Assembly (NCBI GenBank): GCA_044347745.1
Contig: JBIKUD010000002.1
Span: 1 to 64,000 of the forward strand
Source: JAIBBV01 sp044347745
GTDB taxonomy: Bacteria > Bdellovibrionota_C > UBA2361 > JAFLCA01
Length of the DNA: 64,000 nt
Direction of reading: 5' to 3'
Part shown: piece after piece, positions 44,305 through 53,337 of the stretch
Position numbering within the stretch: position 1 is the first letter of the stretch
How the letters are laid out: each line of letters begins with the position of its first letter
Made by a program: the position numbers and the translations under genes
The notes under the pieces: generated by a model
What the model was told of the DNA's origin: nothing
The model's database searches: none
What the model saw: the letters and a program-made list of their open reading frames with translations, nothing else

Positions 44305-46107
44305 ATGAACACATTAGGTGATGTGAAACGGGTTATCAGTGATGCAAAACGTTTGGTGCTCCTTACGTGGCGCGAAAAGAAGTGGTTGGTTATCTGCCTC
44401 ACCGTAGCAACCCTATTGGCGTCAGTTCTGCCATTCGCACAAAATTTTGCGATTGGCAGGATGCTGAATGCCTTGGTAGAGAGCTCGGGCGAGCAGAAAG
44501 AATCTGCAGTTCAACTGCTTTTGATTGCAGCTATTGTGTGTGGAACAGCCTACGCATTAGCTAATTTTTTGCAGTTTCTCTTAAAATCCATTTTGTACAA
44601 GGAACTATTCCATGTACTCAACGTGGTAATTCTAAGAACAACTGCAAACCTTGATATCGCTTCACACGAAAACCCCGAGCGCAGAGATTTGCTTACAAAG
44701 GTTGAGGAGAACGCCATGTGGCGCGCTCCAGATTTTATGCAACGACTATTCCAGTTGTTACAGAATCTAACTGAAGTAAGCATAGCTGCTCTCATATTCC
44801 TCGGTGCCGACTGGCAACTAGGGATGGCAATTATCTTGGTGTCCTTACCAAGAATCTGGAATGACCTGACCTACAACAACAAATTGTGGGAAGTGGAAAC
44901 CCAGGTTGCCGAAACCAGAAGAAAATTCTGGTACTCACGATGGTTCCTGATAGCAATGGCAGCTTTGCCCGAGGTGAAGCTTTTCCAAAATGTGCCCTAC
45001 TTTGTAGGACGCATTGATAGGCTATTAGGAAGTATCAAGGCGAAGGAGATGGAAGTTGAGCTACGAAATGCTGGCGTTCAGCTTGCAGTACTCGCAGCAT
45101 CAGAGGCAGTAGCAATCACCGCCCTGGTGTTCTTTGTACACCGAGCACTAAGCGGCAGTATCGACTTAGGAACACTGGCGTTTCTTATCGGTAGTTCGTC
45201 AGTCTTTCGTTCGTCGTTGCAGTCGCTTTCGCAAAACATTGGTAGCCAGTTCCGAGATGGCAAGTTTGTACGAGACATGTTTGAGGCCTTTGACCTTAAA
45301 CCGCTTGTGCATACAAATAGCCAGTCCAAAAAGCAGCTAGACGGGCAAATTGAAGAAATTCAATTTGAAAATGTCTGGTTCGCTTATCCTGGAACTGAAC
45401 GATGGATTCTCAAGGACTTTAACCTGCGCATTGCGGGTGGAAGCACCATAGGAATCGTTGCTGAAAACGGCTCAGGAAAATCGACTTTGGCCAAGTTACT
45501 CTGCCGAATGTACGATCCGACTCGCGGGCGCATCCTCGTAAACGGCGTGGATATTCGCGAGTTTGATCTGGACTATTGGCAAAGTAAGTTGGGGGTAGTC
45601 AAGCAAGACTTTCTGCACTACGACCATTTGGATATTAAATCTGCCATTTGCCTAGGAAGGGCAAGTGCGGAACCCACTGATATTCAAGCAGTTCGTTTTG
45701 CAGCAGAAGCCGCTGACGCCCATGGCTTTATTGAGGCACTTCCTCTTGGGTATGCAAGTACCCTAGGAACCTCATTTAGAGGTGGCGTAGAGCTGAGTGG
45801 TGGACAATATCAACGCCTTGCTTTGGCGCGGGTGTTTTATCGCCAACCAGAAATTGCCATTCTCGATGAGCCAACGTCAGCGGTTGACTCTGATGCAGAG
45901 GCCAGAATTTATCAGAAAATTCTGAGTTGTCTCCCGGCGTGCACCAAAATCGTTATTTCACACCGTTACTACACCTTAAGAAAGGCAGACAAAATTTGCC
46001 TGCTCCAAAATGGTGAAGTGACCGAGTGCGGGACTCACGATGAGTTGATGCAACTGGGAGCCGTATATGCCGAGCGCTACAAGGCGCAAGCGGCTGAGTA
46101 TCACTAG
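44305..46107 (+). CDS. ABC exporter half-transporter (permease-ATPase fusion)
   Basis: 600 residues: six membrane helices (~30-330), then an ATPase with Walker A AENGSGKST, signature LSGGQYQRLAL and Walker B IAILDEPTSAVD plus the H-loop (ISHRYYTL). Exporter-type fusions function as dimers and move lipids, peptides or drugs; there is no peptidase domain. The ATG at 44305 follows AGGAGGAAGG, far better than the upstream start at 44212. The TAG stop coincides with the first bases of structured repeat copy 3. Confidence 0.92.
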   Translation: MNTLGDVKRVISDAKRLVLLTWREKKWLVICLTVATLLASVLPFAQNFAIGRMLNALVESSGEQKESAVQLLLIAAIVCGTAYALANFLQFLLKSILYKELFHVLNVVILRTTANLDIASHENPERRDLLTKVEENAMWRAPDFMQRLFQLLQNLTEVSIAALIFLGADWQLGMAIILVSLPRIWNDLTYNNKLWEVETQVAETRRKFWYSRWFLIAMAALPEVKLFQNVPYFVGRIDRLLGSIKAKEMEVELRNAGVQLAVLAASEAVAITALVFFVHRALSGSIDLGTLAFLIGSSSVFRSSLQSLSQNIGSQFRDGKFVRDMFEAFDLKPLVHTNSQSKKQLDGQIEEIQFENVWFAYPGTERWILKDFNLRIAGGSTIGIVAENGSGKSTLAKLLCRMYDPTRGRILVNGVDIREFDLDYWQSKLGVVKQDFLHYDHLDIKSAICLGRASAEPTDIQAVRFAAEAADAHGFIEALPLGYASTLGTSFRGGVELSGGQYQRLALARVFYRQPEIAILDEPTSAVDSDAEARIYQKILSCLPACTKIVISHRYYTLRKADKICLLQNGEVTECGTHDELMQLGAVYAERYKAQAAEYH

Positions 46108-46270
46108 AAGTCATTTTTTAAATAAAAATTGACTTCTAGCCGCGCCAAGGATGACGCGGGCGGGCCCCGAGCAAAGCGAGAAAGGCCCGGCGCGACGCGA
46201 GGTTGGGGCGCTTGAGGCCACAATCGAGCTTGGAGCGCTTTTTAAAGACCAGGGATGGTCATTAAAAAAG
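46104..46270 (+). repeat. Structured repeat, copy 3
   Basis: Starts at CTAG, which includes the ABC transporter TAG stop. Hairpin 1 CTAGAAGTCA...TGACTTCTAG (46104-46139, 10 bp perfect), hairpin 2 CCGCGCCA-AGGA-TGACGCGG (46140-46159, one mismatch), a CGGGCC...GGCCCG hairpin, and hairpin 3 with GACCA-GGGA-TGGTC extended to a ~13 bp stem (46238-46270). The sequence differs from copy 2 while the pairs are kept, so stems covary. Confidence 0.85.
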
Positions 46271-46271
46271 A

Positions 46272-46351
46272 GGCTCGAGCTGACGAGAGCCAGCTTAAAA
46301 ATAGGAGTTATAGAAGCACATAACTCCAAACGTGGGACTCCCGTCCCACGT
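46272..46351 (+). other. Three tandem hairpins after repeat copy 3
   Basis: GGCTC...GAGCC (46272-46291), GGAGTTAT-8nt-ATAACTCC (46304-46327, perfect) and ACGTGGGAC-TCCC-GTCCCACGT (46330-46351, 9 bp perfect). Together with copy 3 and the terminator, nearly 300 nt after the ABC gene are base-paired. Possible small RNA or 3' UTR structure. Confidence 0.65.
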
Positions 46352-46358
46352 GGTGTTT

Positions 46359-46395
46359 GAGGGTAGGAGTGCCATTGCACTCCTACCCTCTTTTT
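46359..46395 (+). terminator. Very strong intrinsic terminator
   Basis: GAGGGTAGGAGTGC-CATT-GCACTCCTACCCTC, a 14 bp perfect stem followed by five T's. It ends the ABC transporter/repeat transcript and separates it from the glycosyltransferase. Confidence 0.95.
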
Positions 46396-46478
46396 CGCCA
46401 ACATCACCATTTATCAACACCGTAATCACAGGTTTTAGCTTCCACCTCCAATCTAAATGCCCAATAATACGTCGATAT

Positions 46479-48557
46479 ATGTACCAACTTCGATCACTAA
46501 AACGTGCGTCGCTCATCGATATCGTGGGCCTGCTCTTATATTCATTCCTGATCTGCTTGGCCCTTGAAGCCTTCCCGCCTTATTTTTTTTGTGATGAAGC
46601 AATTCATGGGCTAGAAGCGCACTCTATCCTTGAGCATGGAACCGCGCTTAATGGAGAACCCTGGCCACTCTTTTTTAAAGGCCTAGGGCAGTATCAACTC
46701 TCTTTTTCAGTGTACACAAGACTTCCCTTCATAGCGGCGTTGGGAATGACTGTTGAATCGGTACGTCTTCCGAATGCGCTTGTAAGCATTCTGGGCGTCT
46801 TGGCTTTTATGTACCTTGTGAAACAAACGCAGAACGCCAGTAAACAACCCACCTGGATACCGTACTTACTGCTAGTATCTCCGGTCTGGTATCTGCATGC
46901 ACGTTCTGGTTTTGAAGCACTACAAGCAGTATCCTACCTTCTCCTAGCTCTTTCCCTATACATACAGTGTTTTTCCGCTCGGCCGTACTCGCGCTTAAAC
47001 TTTGAAACTCTTTTTCTTGCTGTTGGCTCAGCATTCTTTTTTGCGCTTACCTTCTATACCTACACTGCTGCCCGTGGTTGGGTTTTCTTCACCTTACTGG
47101 CGCTGGGTCTGGGCAATTTAATTGCCCATCTAAAGAACTTTAAGGCTTCTCTCATCTTTATCTGTTTTTTCTGCCCCATCTTCTTGGGACCTTACTGGAA
47201 GCTTCACTTCCTAAGCCCAGAGGTGGCGAACGCTCGCCTTGAGGCAGTTGGTTACCCCACTCTCGCAGAGCTATTTACCGAAGAACGTCTAGGCCTCATT
47301 TTGAATCAATTAGGGATAGCGCTGAACCCAGGATTTTGGTTTACCTGGTCCGGCACCTATACATCCGGAGCACAGCTGCGCCATATTATTCCAGAGCACG
47401 GATTATTCCCCTGGTTCCTCGCTCCTTTTCTATTTGTCGGCGTCTGGAATCTCCTTAGGAACATTGGCAGCTTAAGCGCCCGCAGCATATTATTAGCCAC
47501 CCTTGCTTCACCACTCACCGGCGCACTTGCAGAAATTAATAGCTTACGCTCACTCGCAACTGGCTGCCTCTATTTTTTGATTGCATGCATCGGACTGGGG
47601 CAAGTTCTGCAGTTTCTCTACAACAAAGTAAGTCGGACCTGGCTCATCACAGCACCCATCTTGCTATTTTGTGTTCTCTATCTGGTTAAGTTTCAGCACT
47701 TTGTGCTTTACCAAGCTCGGCATCAGTATAGTGCATACGATTTTTACGGCATCCAGTATGGCGCCGCTGACATTTCTGAATGGATTAGTACCCAAACTGG
47801 AAGCGAACAACGCATATTTCTAGCATCAAACATTTTTAATGCAGCGGAAAGTTTACTTGATTTTTTCCTCGATACTAAAATTCGAAACAGAATAAGAATC
47901 GCACATACGGACGAACTTTGTGACCCCGGAAGCCCAATTTTTGGTCAACATAAAAATTCCGTTTGGATCATTCCGGTTTCATCAGAAACAGAAGCCACCC
48001 CAAAAAACTGCCCGCTAGAATTTAAAAGGGAATCCGTGCTGCATGACCCAAATATGAATCCTCTCTATGTAATTGGTCATTACATCGAAGTGGGTTCTCT
48101 TGACGAGTTTCAACGTCATCATCTTCAAACACTCCATAAACTAGAAGAAACTCAGGTTAAAACACGACAAGGGCCAATTGACGTTGCGCATTCAAAACTT
48201 TTTGATTCGGTAGAGTACGCATTTGATGGAAATCTACAAACCTTGACCAAAACCGCTCGAGTAAATCCGTTACGAATACAACTACGGAGCGATTTTTCTA
48301 ATGCACATGAAATAAAAATTATTGTCTCACATGCTCGGGAACTGCAAATTACCCTCGCCGCAATTCTTGAAGATGGCATCACCCTGCAGCAAGTGAATAG
48401 CTCGGTGGTGAAAATTGACCAATTACACAATAGAGGAGAAGTAGCCTTTATTTTGCATAATCTGCCTTTTCGGCATAAAGGGCTGCAAATTGAGATTAAA
48501 CAGAATGCAGAATCTCAGTTTGCTATCGTGCACCTTAACGAAGTCTCGTGGCAGTAA
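46479..48557 (+). CDS. GT39-like membrane glycosyltransferase
   Basis: 692 residues: about 11-12 membrane helices over the first ~430, with an acidic motif (YFFCDEAIHGLEAHSI) in the first large loop as in GT39/PMT-type sugar transferases, and a ~250-residue soluble C-terminal part. The start at 46479 is used; a longer frame from 46332 would run through the terminator hairpin. The acceptor is unknown. The next gene (udk) begins 21 bp later. Confidence 0.75.
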   Translation: MYQLRSLKRASLIDIVGLLLYSFLICLALEAFPPYFFCDEAIHGLEAHSILEHGTALNGEPWPLFFKGLGQYQLSFSVYTRLPFIAALGMTVESVRLPNALVSILGVLAFMYLVKQTQNASKQPTWIPYLLLVSPVWYLHARSGFEALQAVSYLLLALSLYIQCFSARPYSRLNFETLFLAVGSAFFFALTFYTYTAARGWVFFTLLALGLGNLIAHLKNFKASLIFICFFCPIFLGPYWKLHFLSPEVANARLEAVGYPTLAELFTEERLGLILNQLGIALNPGFWFTWSGTYTSGAQLRHIIPEHGLFPWFLAPFLFVGVWNLLRNIGSLSARSILLATLASPLTGALAEINSLRSLATGCLYFLIACIGLGQVLQFLYNKVSRTWLITAPILLFCVLYLVKFQHFVLYQARHQYSAYDFYGIQYGAADISEWISTQTGSEQRIFLASNIFNAAESLLDFFLDTKIRNRIRIAHTDELCDPGSPIFGQHKNSVWIIPVSSETEATPKNCPLEFKRESVLHDPNMNPLYVIGHYIEVGSLDEFQRHHLQTLHKLEETQVKTRQGPIDVAHSKLFDSVEYAFDGNLQTLTKTARVNPLRIQLRSDFSNAHEIKIIVSHARELQITLAAILEDGITLQQVNSSVVKIDQLHNRGEVAFILHNLPFRHKGLQIEIKQNAESQFAIVHLNEVSWQ

Positions 48558-48578
48558 CTGTATAGATTCTGTTTTACT

Positions 48579-49205
48579 ATGATGAGTCAAAAAGTAAATA
48601 CTTTTGTACTTGGAATCGCTGGTGGCACAGCCAGCGGAAAGACAACTCTTTCCCAGTTACTTCATAAAACCTTCGGCGAGAAATACTCAACTCTCATTTT
48701 GCTCGATTCATATTACAAAGACCAATCACATCTACCTTTTTCTGAACGTGAGAAAACAAATTTCGACCATCCAGATGCATTTGAGTGGACTAAACTCATC
48801 GATCACATCCATTCACTCCGTTCTGGATCTAGCGTAGCTGTGCCTCTGTATGATTTTACTCGACATACACGCTCGTCCGAGACCAGCAGAGCATTTCCCC
48901 TGCCACTCATAATAGTCGAAGGAATTCTTACCCTACATTGGCCTGAATTGCGCTCTTCATTCGATTATACTGTTTTTGTTGACACCCCCTCATCGGTGCG
49001 ATTTGAAAGGCGCCTTTTACGTGACACCACCGAAAGAGGCAGGACAACACAATCAGTTAGAACTCAATGGAATGAGACAGTCACCCCTATGCACACCACT
49101 TTTTGTGAGCCTTCAAGACAGTTTGCAAATCAAATAGTTGAAGGCACAAGTTCATTCGAGCCATGGATCTCAAGATTCCTTTCGATGCGGCAGTTTCAAG
49201 ACTAA
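48579..49205 (+). CDS. udk: Uridine kinase
   Basis: 208 residues with the P-loop GGTASGKTT, DSYYKD, NFDHPDAFEW, VPLYDFTRHTR, VEGIL and the R-rich LID (RDTTERGR), the full uridine/cytidine kinase pattern. It phosphorylates uridine and cytidine with GTP or ATP for pyrimidine salvage. It may be co-transcribed with the upstream glycosyltransferase. Confidence 0.95.
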   Translation: MMSQKVNTFVLGIAGGTASGKTTLSQLLHKTFGEKYSTLILLDSYYKDQSHLPFSEREKTNFDHPDAFEWTKLIDHIHSLRSGSSVAVPLYDFTRHTRSSETSRAFPLPLIIVEGILTLHWPELRSSFDYTVFVDTPSSVRFERRLLRDTTERGRTTQSVRTQWNETVTPMHTTFCEPSRQFANQIVEGTSSFEPWISRFLSMRQFQD

Positions 49206-49736
49206 AACACAAAATAATTTTAAATATCTTGTTGACTAAGTTAGGCATCACGCGTACCTTCGAAAAATGCAATCAATTAGCAGCATATTCACTTCTCAGC
49301 TCCACGGCATCGATGCCGGTTGCTGGACTGCTGCCATGCCATCCTCTTATTATTGGCATTTTAGTATCCATTTTCGCCGCTAAGGCGAATATACCCTGAC
49401 CCCAGAGCGGCTATTCTTAAACTGCTCTTAGCAAACCCCAAATGTCCCTAAAACCCTCGGAAATCCGAGAAATTAAGAGAAAATGTATGAAAAGCAAACA
49501 ATCAGAACCTAATAATGTCCAACCCCCTTTAGGCTGTAGCTCAGCCCAAAATAAAAGCTCATCTTTCGCGATCTTCCGCGCCCACTTCCGCTTCTCCTAT
49601 CGCCATTATTGGCGCTTTCACTTTTTTGCCCCATACGCTGGGTAAATAAAGTTCTGCGCCTTAGGCGCTAAGTCTTCACTCTTTTTCGTTTGTATTTTTT
49701 GGCTGCACTTTATGGCGGCCCGTAGGATCACGTTTT
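49206..49736. other. 531 bp intergenic region, no clear gene
   Basis: Contains two small hairpins: CGCCA-TTAT-TGGCG (49601-49614) with T6 at 49622-49627, a possible terminator for udk, and GCGCC-TTA-GGCGC (49656-49668). A 67-residue frame at 49442-49645 has no family character. I see nothing else. Confidence 0.5.
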
Positions 49737-51167
49737 ATGTTAAGCAAAATAATTCAATCACTCATTCCTTCAACCTCTGAACCAGTTGCCTCGGCGCAAC
49801 CTTCAGTAGCGGCTGATTTCGCTTCCTTGCAGACAGGTAAACTTGCCCAATTTCGCTCAGACCAAAATGGCGAACGCATAGTGAGAGAGAGGCAAATTCT
49901 AAGCCTAGGCATTGCTGACGACAAAACAAGCAAAAAGACTTTAGCTTCGCTTGAGAAGGCAATTGCAGAAGAACTGCTTCCCCAAGGGAGCAAAACCGAA
50001 AACAGAGGAATTACTCTCAATCGTTTGCTAGGCGATGAGTCAGACAAAAAAGTATTTCTTAAAACTCAAATTGGCGAGAATGGGCCCAGTTTCTACGTCA
50101 GACTGCGTAATGGAGTTGGCAAAGCCCTTGATGCTTCCACTCCTATCGATCTTATTTCCGGGGTATGCCTCTTTGGAGGCGCGAGCATCAGTATGCAGCG
50201 CCTCGATGGAACTGGCACTGTAAATCTTGTGGACCCTGAATCAAAACTTGACTCACCGCTAGGCAATATTACGGTGTCTTCAAAACTGACAGCGTATGAA
50301 ATTGAATCTGTAACTAGGCTCTGTGCTTGCCTTCAGGCGGTGAGCAAACGTGGCGAGAGTACGGATGTAAAAGAAGTATCAAACACGGCGCCTAAAAACG
50401 AAGTACGATCAATAAGCATCCAGATTCCAGAACAAGAATACTTTTGCTACCTCATTCCCGCTCTCTATGACGGGAATATTAGCAGAAGCGATTTTCAGGC
50501 ATATGTTGCGGCTGTGCGCACCCGTAGCATGATAATGGAGAAATATGTTGGAAAAGAGCTTGGAGCAGCAGCATCGCTGGCCAAATTTGGGCGTCCTTTA
50601 GCAGCTCTTGACGATATATTGGCTAATCCTCCTGCAACTGCCGCCGAATTTAAGGCTGCAATTGAAACAAGGTTAAAGTCTTTACCTCTGCTTGGGGCCT
50701 TAGCAGCAGAACGCGAGCTCATTGCGCCGAAGCGTGACTCTGAATCGGTAAATCAGACGCAGGCATTAACCAAACTATTGCCTGTTTTATCTTACCTTAG
50801 CTTTTACCTTGGTCAGGACCTTGGAAAATTAGGCGAAAAACGCAGAGTGTTGGCAATTGAAAACGCAAGTGAAGAACGCATCTTGGTTGGCATAGACACC
50901 TTAAGCAAAAAGGCCAAAGGATTTGCCGATTGTCTTCAGTCGCAATTCTCAGCTTTATACGTTGCCGAACAAGTGGTGCCAATTACCGGAGAAGCGAGCG
51001 TCACTACGAGAATAATTCCGCCAATAGCAGCATTCCGCGGAGTTCCCATGGTCACGCCAAGCACCCCGCTTCAAGAGACCCTCAGTACAGGACCTATTCT
51101 TTATAGGCTTCCGCAGCTTATGACCTCCGCCCTTAGGGCAGAGATTAAAGCGCTCTACAAAAAGTAA
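49737..51167 (+). CDS. Unrecognised 476 aa soluble protein
   Basis: No signal peptide, membrane segment or known domain. N-terminal ~35 residues are Ser/Ala rich; the middle is mixed alpha/beta with GDESDKKVFLK; the C-terminal half is mostly helical, ending near LMTSALRAEIKALYKK. The start ATG is plausible but unsupported by a strong ribosome site. It is followed 24 bp later by the DUF917-like gene. Its role is unknown. Confidence 0.7.
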   Translation: MLSKIIQSLIPSTSEPVASAQPSVAADFASLQTGKLAQFRSDQNGERIVRERQILSLGIADDKTSKKTLASLEKAIAEELLPQGSKTENRGITLNRLLGDESDKKVFLKTQIGENGPSFYVRLRNGVGKALDASTPIDLISGVCLFGGASISMQRLDGTGTVNLVDPESKLDSPLGNITVSSKLTAYEIESVTRLCACLQAVSKRGESTDVKEVSNTAPKNEVRSISIQIPEQEYFCYLIPALYDGNISRSDFQAYVAAVRTRSMIMEKYVGKELGAAASLAKFGRPLAALDDILANPPATAAEFKAAIETRLKSLPLLGALAAERELIAPKRDSESVNQTQALTKLLPVLSYLSFYLGQDLGKLGEKRRVLAIENASEERILVGIDTLSKKAKGFADCLQSQFSALYVAEQVVPITGEASVTTRIIPPIAAFRGVPMVTPSTPLQETLSTGPILYRLPQLMTSALRAEIKALYKK

Positions 51168-51191
51168 GAATCATACAAAAGGAATGTCACC

Positions 51192-52199
51192 ATGAAAAAA
51201 TTATTGACCGCATTAGACCTCGAAGCCATTTCCATGGGCAGCACCATCTTTGCAACAGGAGGTGCATTCTCATTTGATGAACAAAAGCGTCTACTAGAGG
51301 GTTTTAAGCCCTTTGATTCTAAAGTTACGCTATGGAGTATCGATGAATTTCCACCCGACGCAACTTTCGCCACGGTGTACGGAGTTGGAGCCGCTGGCGC
51401 AAGTCCCGACGCGCTAGAGGCACTGATTCCCAAAGCCCTCGAGCTGGTACAGAAACGGGTTAAAAAAAACATAACTGGCATATTCCCCGGAGAGACCGGC
51501 ATTGAAGCCTTTTTATTTAGGGCCGTCAGTAAGCTTGGCATTCCAGTGCTCGATGCTGACGGAACAGGAGGACGGGCAGTACCCGAAGTGCGCATCGATA
51601 ATTTTATTCTTCAAGGTGTTTCGACCCTTCCCCTTTTTGCACTGAGAGATGACGGGGCAATCCTACAAATTGATGATTCAAATACGTCGGGAAGTGCACT
51701 TGAGGCAAAGATACGAAACTTTAGTCTTGATGGTGGAAGCGGCTCGGTGCTGGTCTTAGACCACCTTTGTAGCCCCAAACTTGCTGCAGCAAACTTAACT
51801 TTAGGCACTATCTCTAGGAGCCTCACTTTAGGTAAAGCACTCCAAAGTGCAACACCACTAAGTGAGGTGCTCAACGCCATAGACGCAAACTTTATGGGGA
51901 AATTTACAATAATAAAATCTGAATTAGCTAGGAAAAACGGTTTTCTTGCCGGCAATGTATATCTAGAAAATCAATCAAGTGCACTCACCGTTGAGGTAAA
52001 AAACGAAAACTTAAGAGTCCGCAATAATGATAAAACGATAATTCAAGCGCCGCAGCTTATTTTTCTTATAGATGAGCTCAAACGTACTGCCGTACATAAT
52101 GCTGAAATTATCGAGAAACAACAGGTTTTGCTGTACACCCTAAAACCAGAAAGCCGCTGGGCAACAAAGAAAGCAGAAGAGTTTTTTTGGGCGGCGTGA
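51192..52199 (+). CDS. DUF917-family protein
   Basis: 335 residues beginning with LLTALDLEAISMGSTIFATGGA and containing the family's GIPVLDADGTGGRAVPEV motif. DUF917 proteins are hydantoinase-like; some act on S-methyl thiohydantoins. No companion hydantoinase is present. Start follows AAAAGGAATG at good spacing. The previous hypothetical gene may be in the same operon. Confidence 0.85.
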   Translation: MKKLLTALDLEAISMGSTIFATGGAFSFDEQKRLLEGFKPFDSKVTLWSIDEFPPDATFATVYGVGAAGASPDALEALIPKALELVQKRVKKNITGIFPGETGIEAFLFRAVSKLGIPVLDADGTGGRAVPEVRIDNFILQGVSTLPLFALRDDGAILQIDDSNTSGSALEAKIRNFSLDGGSGSVLVLDHLCSPKLAAANLTLGTISRSLTLGKALQSATPLSEVLNAIDANFMGKFTIIKSELARKNGFLAGNVYLENQSSALTVEVKNENLRVRNNDKTIIQAPQLIFLIDELKRTAVHNAEIIEKQQVLLYTLKPESRWATKKAEEFFWAA

Positions 52200-52253
52200 G
52201 AGTTAGAGCGAGGAAAGGATGAAGTTATGGGACAACACAGGCCGTAGCGAAGA

Positions 52254-52294
52254 GAGGCACTCTTCAACTGTTTAATACAGCAGAAGAGTGCCTC
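52254..52294. terminator. Bidirectional hairpin between convergent genes
   Basis: GAGGCACTCTTC / GAAGAGTGCCTC, a perfect 12 bp stem enclosing an inner CTG...CAG. It lies between the DUF917 gene and the convergent lipoprotein gene. Confidence 0.75.
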
Positions 52295-52302
52295 GGCGAG
52301 AC

Positions 52303-52992
52303 TTAGTATCCCGCTATCTGAGCTTCGGCATCTTTTACAGACATTACCTGGTCACCAAACACAATTTGCGTTTCGCCAGCACATGATTCACCCGACGCAT
52401 CGGCGTTCAGAGCAGCTGGATCAATCAAGCCCAAACTTGCAAGCGCATCTGATGATATTGCTGAATCGGACTTACCAATTGATTTACCTTGAACCTCGCC
52501 ACGGCACTCAGTGCAAGGACCGCAGCCCACTTTCCATCTTACCTGGTATACCAATGTAACTTCCCACCCATTCGAGGTTTGTTGAATTTTTGGATAGTTT
52601 GAAAGTTTAAACTCAATATCGTGTAGCTTGGCCGCGCAAGGGAATCCGTCTTCGCACTTATTGCAAATGTTCTTATCGTTTTCTTCTATCCACTTTGTTG
52701 CAGCTTTTTCAGCCTCTTTCATGGCGGCTTCTTTTTCTTTATCCGTTAAATCGCGAGCCACTGGAGGAGTACTAGGTGGCGCCCCAGGAGGTGAAAAACC
52801 AAAACCCAGGCCACCTTGGGCAGAAAATCCTTGCCCCAAAAATTTGGCGGCTTTGCCAATACCGGAGGGGCCTTTAGTTACGGTAATTGTAAGCTCTCCT
52901 GTGCCGGTCTTCTCACCTTCACACTTGATCGTCGTACAACCGGATGCGAGCACGGCGCAACAGACGAGCGCCCAAGAAATAAATCTATTCAT
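52303..52992 (-). CDS. Cys-rich lipoprotein, 230 aa
   Basis: Signal peptide with lipobox LASGC. After a Gly/Pro-rich linker (APPSTPPVA) and a helical stretch come several CxxC pairs (ICNKCEDGFPC, GCGPCTEC) and a final CAGE region, consistent with disulfides in the periplasm or on the surface. No family recognised. Start 52992 fits the signal peptide; the frame to 53031 adds an unlikely extension. Confidence 0.75.
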   Translation of the reverse strand: MNRFISWALVCCAVLASGCTTIKCEGEKTGTGELTITVTKGPSGIGKAAKFLGQGFSAQGGLGFGFSPPGAPPSTPPVARDLTDKEKEAAMKEAEKAATKWIEENDKNICNKCEDGFPCAAKLHDIEFKLSNYPKIQQTSNGWEVTLVYQVRWKVGCGPCTECRGEVQGKSIGKSDSAISSDALASLGLIDPAALNADASGESCAGETQIVFGDQVMSVKDAEAQIAGY

Positions 52993-53291
52993 ACACAAAC
53001 CTCTAATAATAATTAACCTAACAAGCGTCATGCTCGAGGGTCGCTGGATTGATAATTTCAGTTACTTTTTGAGAAGCAAAAGAAAAAAGGCGACTAAATT
53101 AGATTGTTTACGAACCTAATTCACCCACAAAACCCAGTACATTCGAGACAACTGCCAAACCTAACCTGCCGAATAAGTTCCACCAAAACTCGGCAAAGCA
53201 GATGCATATAGAGAGTTATGAATGCACTCGAAGCGAGTGTTGCATAAAAATGCTGCTCTTGACCCGCCTCAAGCTAACTATCTGATTTAAA

Positions 53292-53319
53292 TAGTTCCCA
53301 ACAATTCTGTTGGGAACTA
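53292..53319 (-). terminator. Terminator hairpin downstream of the 577 aa lipoprotein
   Basis: TAGTTCCCAACA-ATTC-TGTTGGGAACTA, a 12 bp perfect stem with a 4-nt loop, 19 bp past the stop on the minus strand. Confidence 0.75.
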
Positions 53320-53337
53320 CTGCAAATTTGTCCCGAC

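Noticed and set aside
46332..46478. N-terminal extension of the GT39-like gene
   Set aside because: It would be translated through a 14 bp terminator hairpin; the ATG at 46479 directly precedes the first membrane helix.
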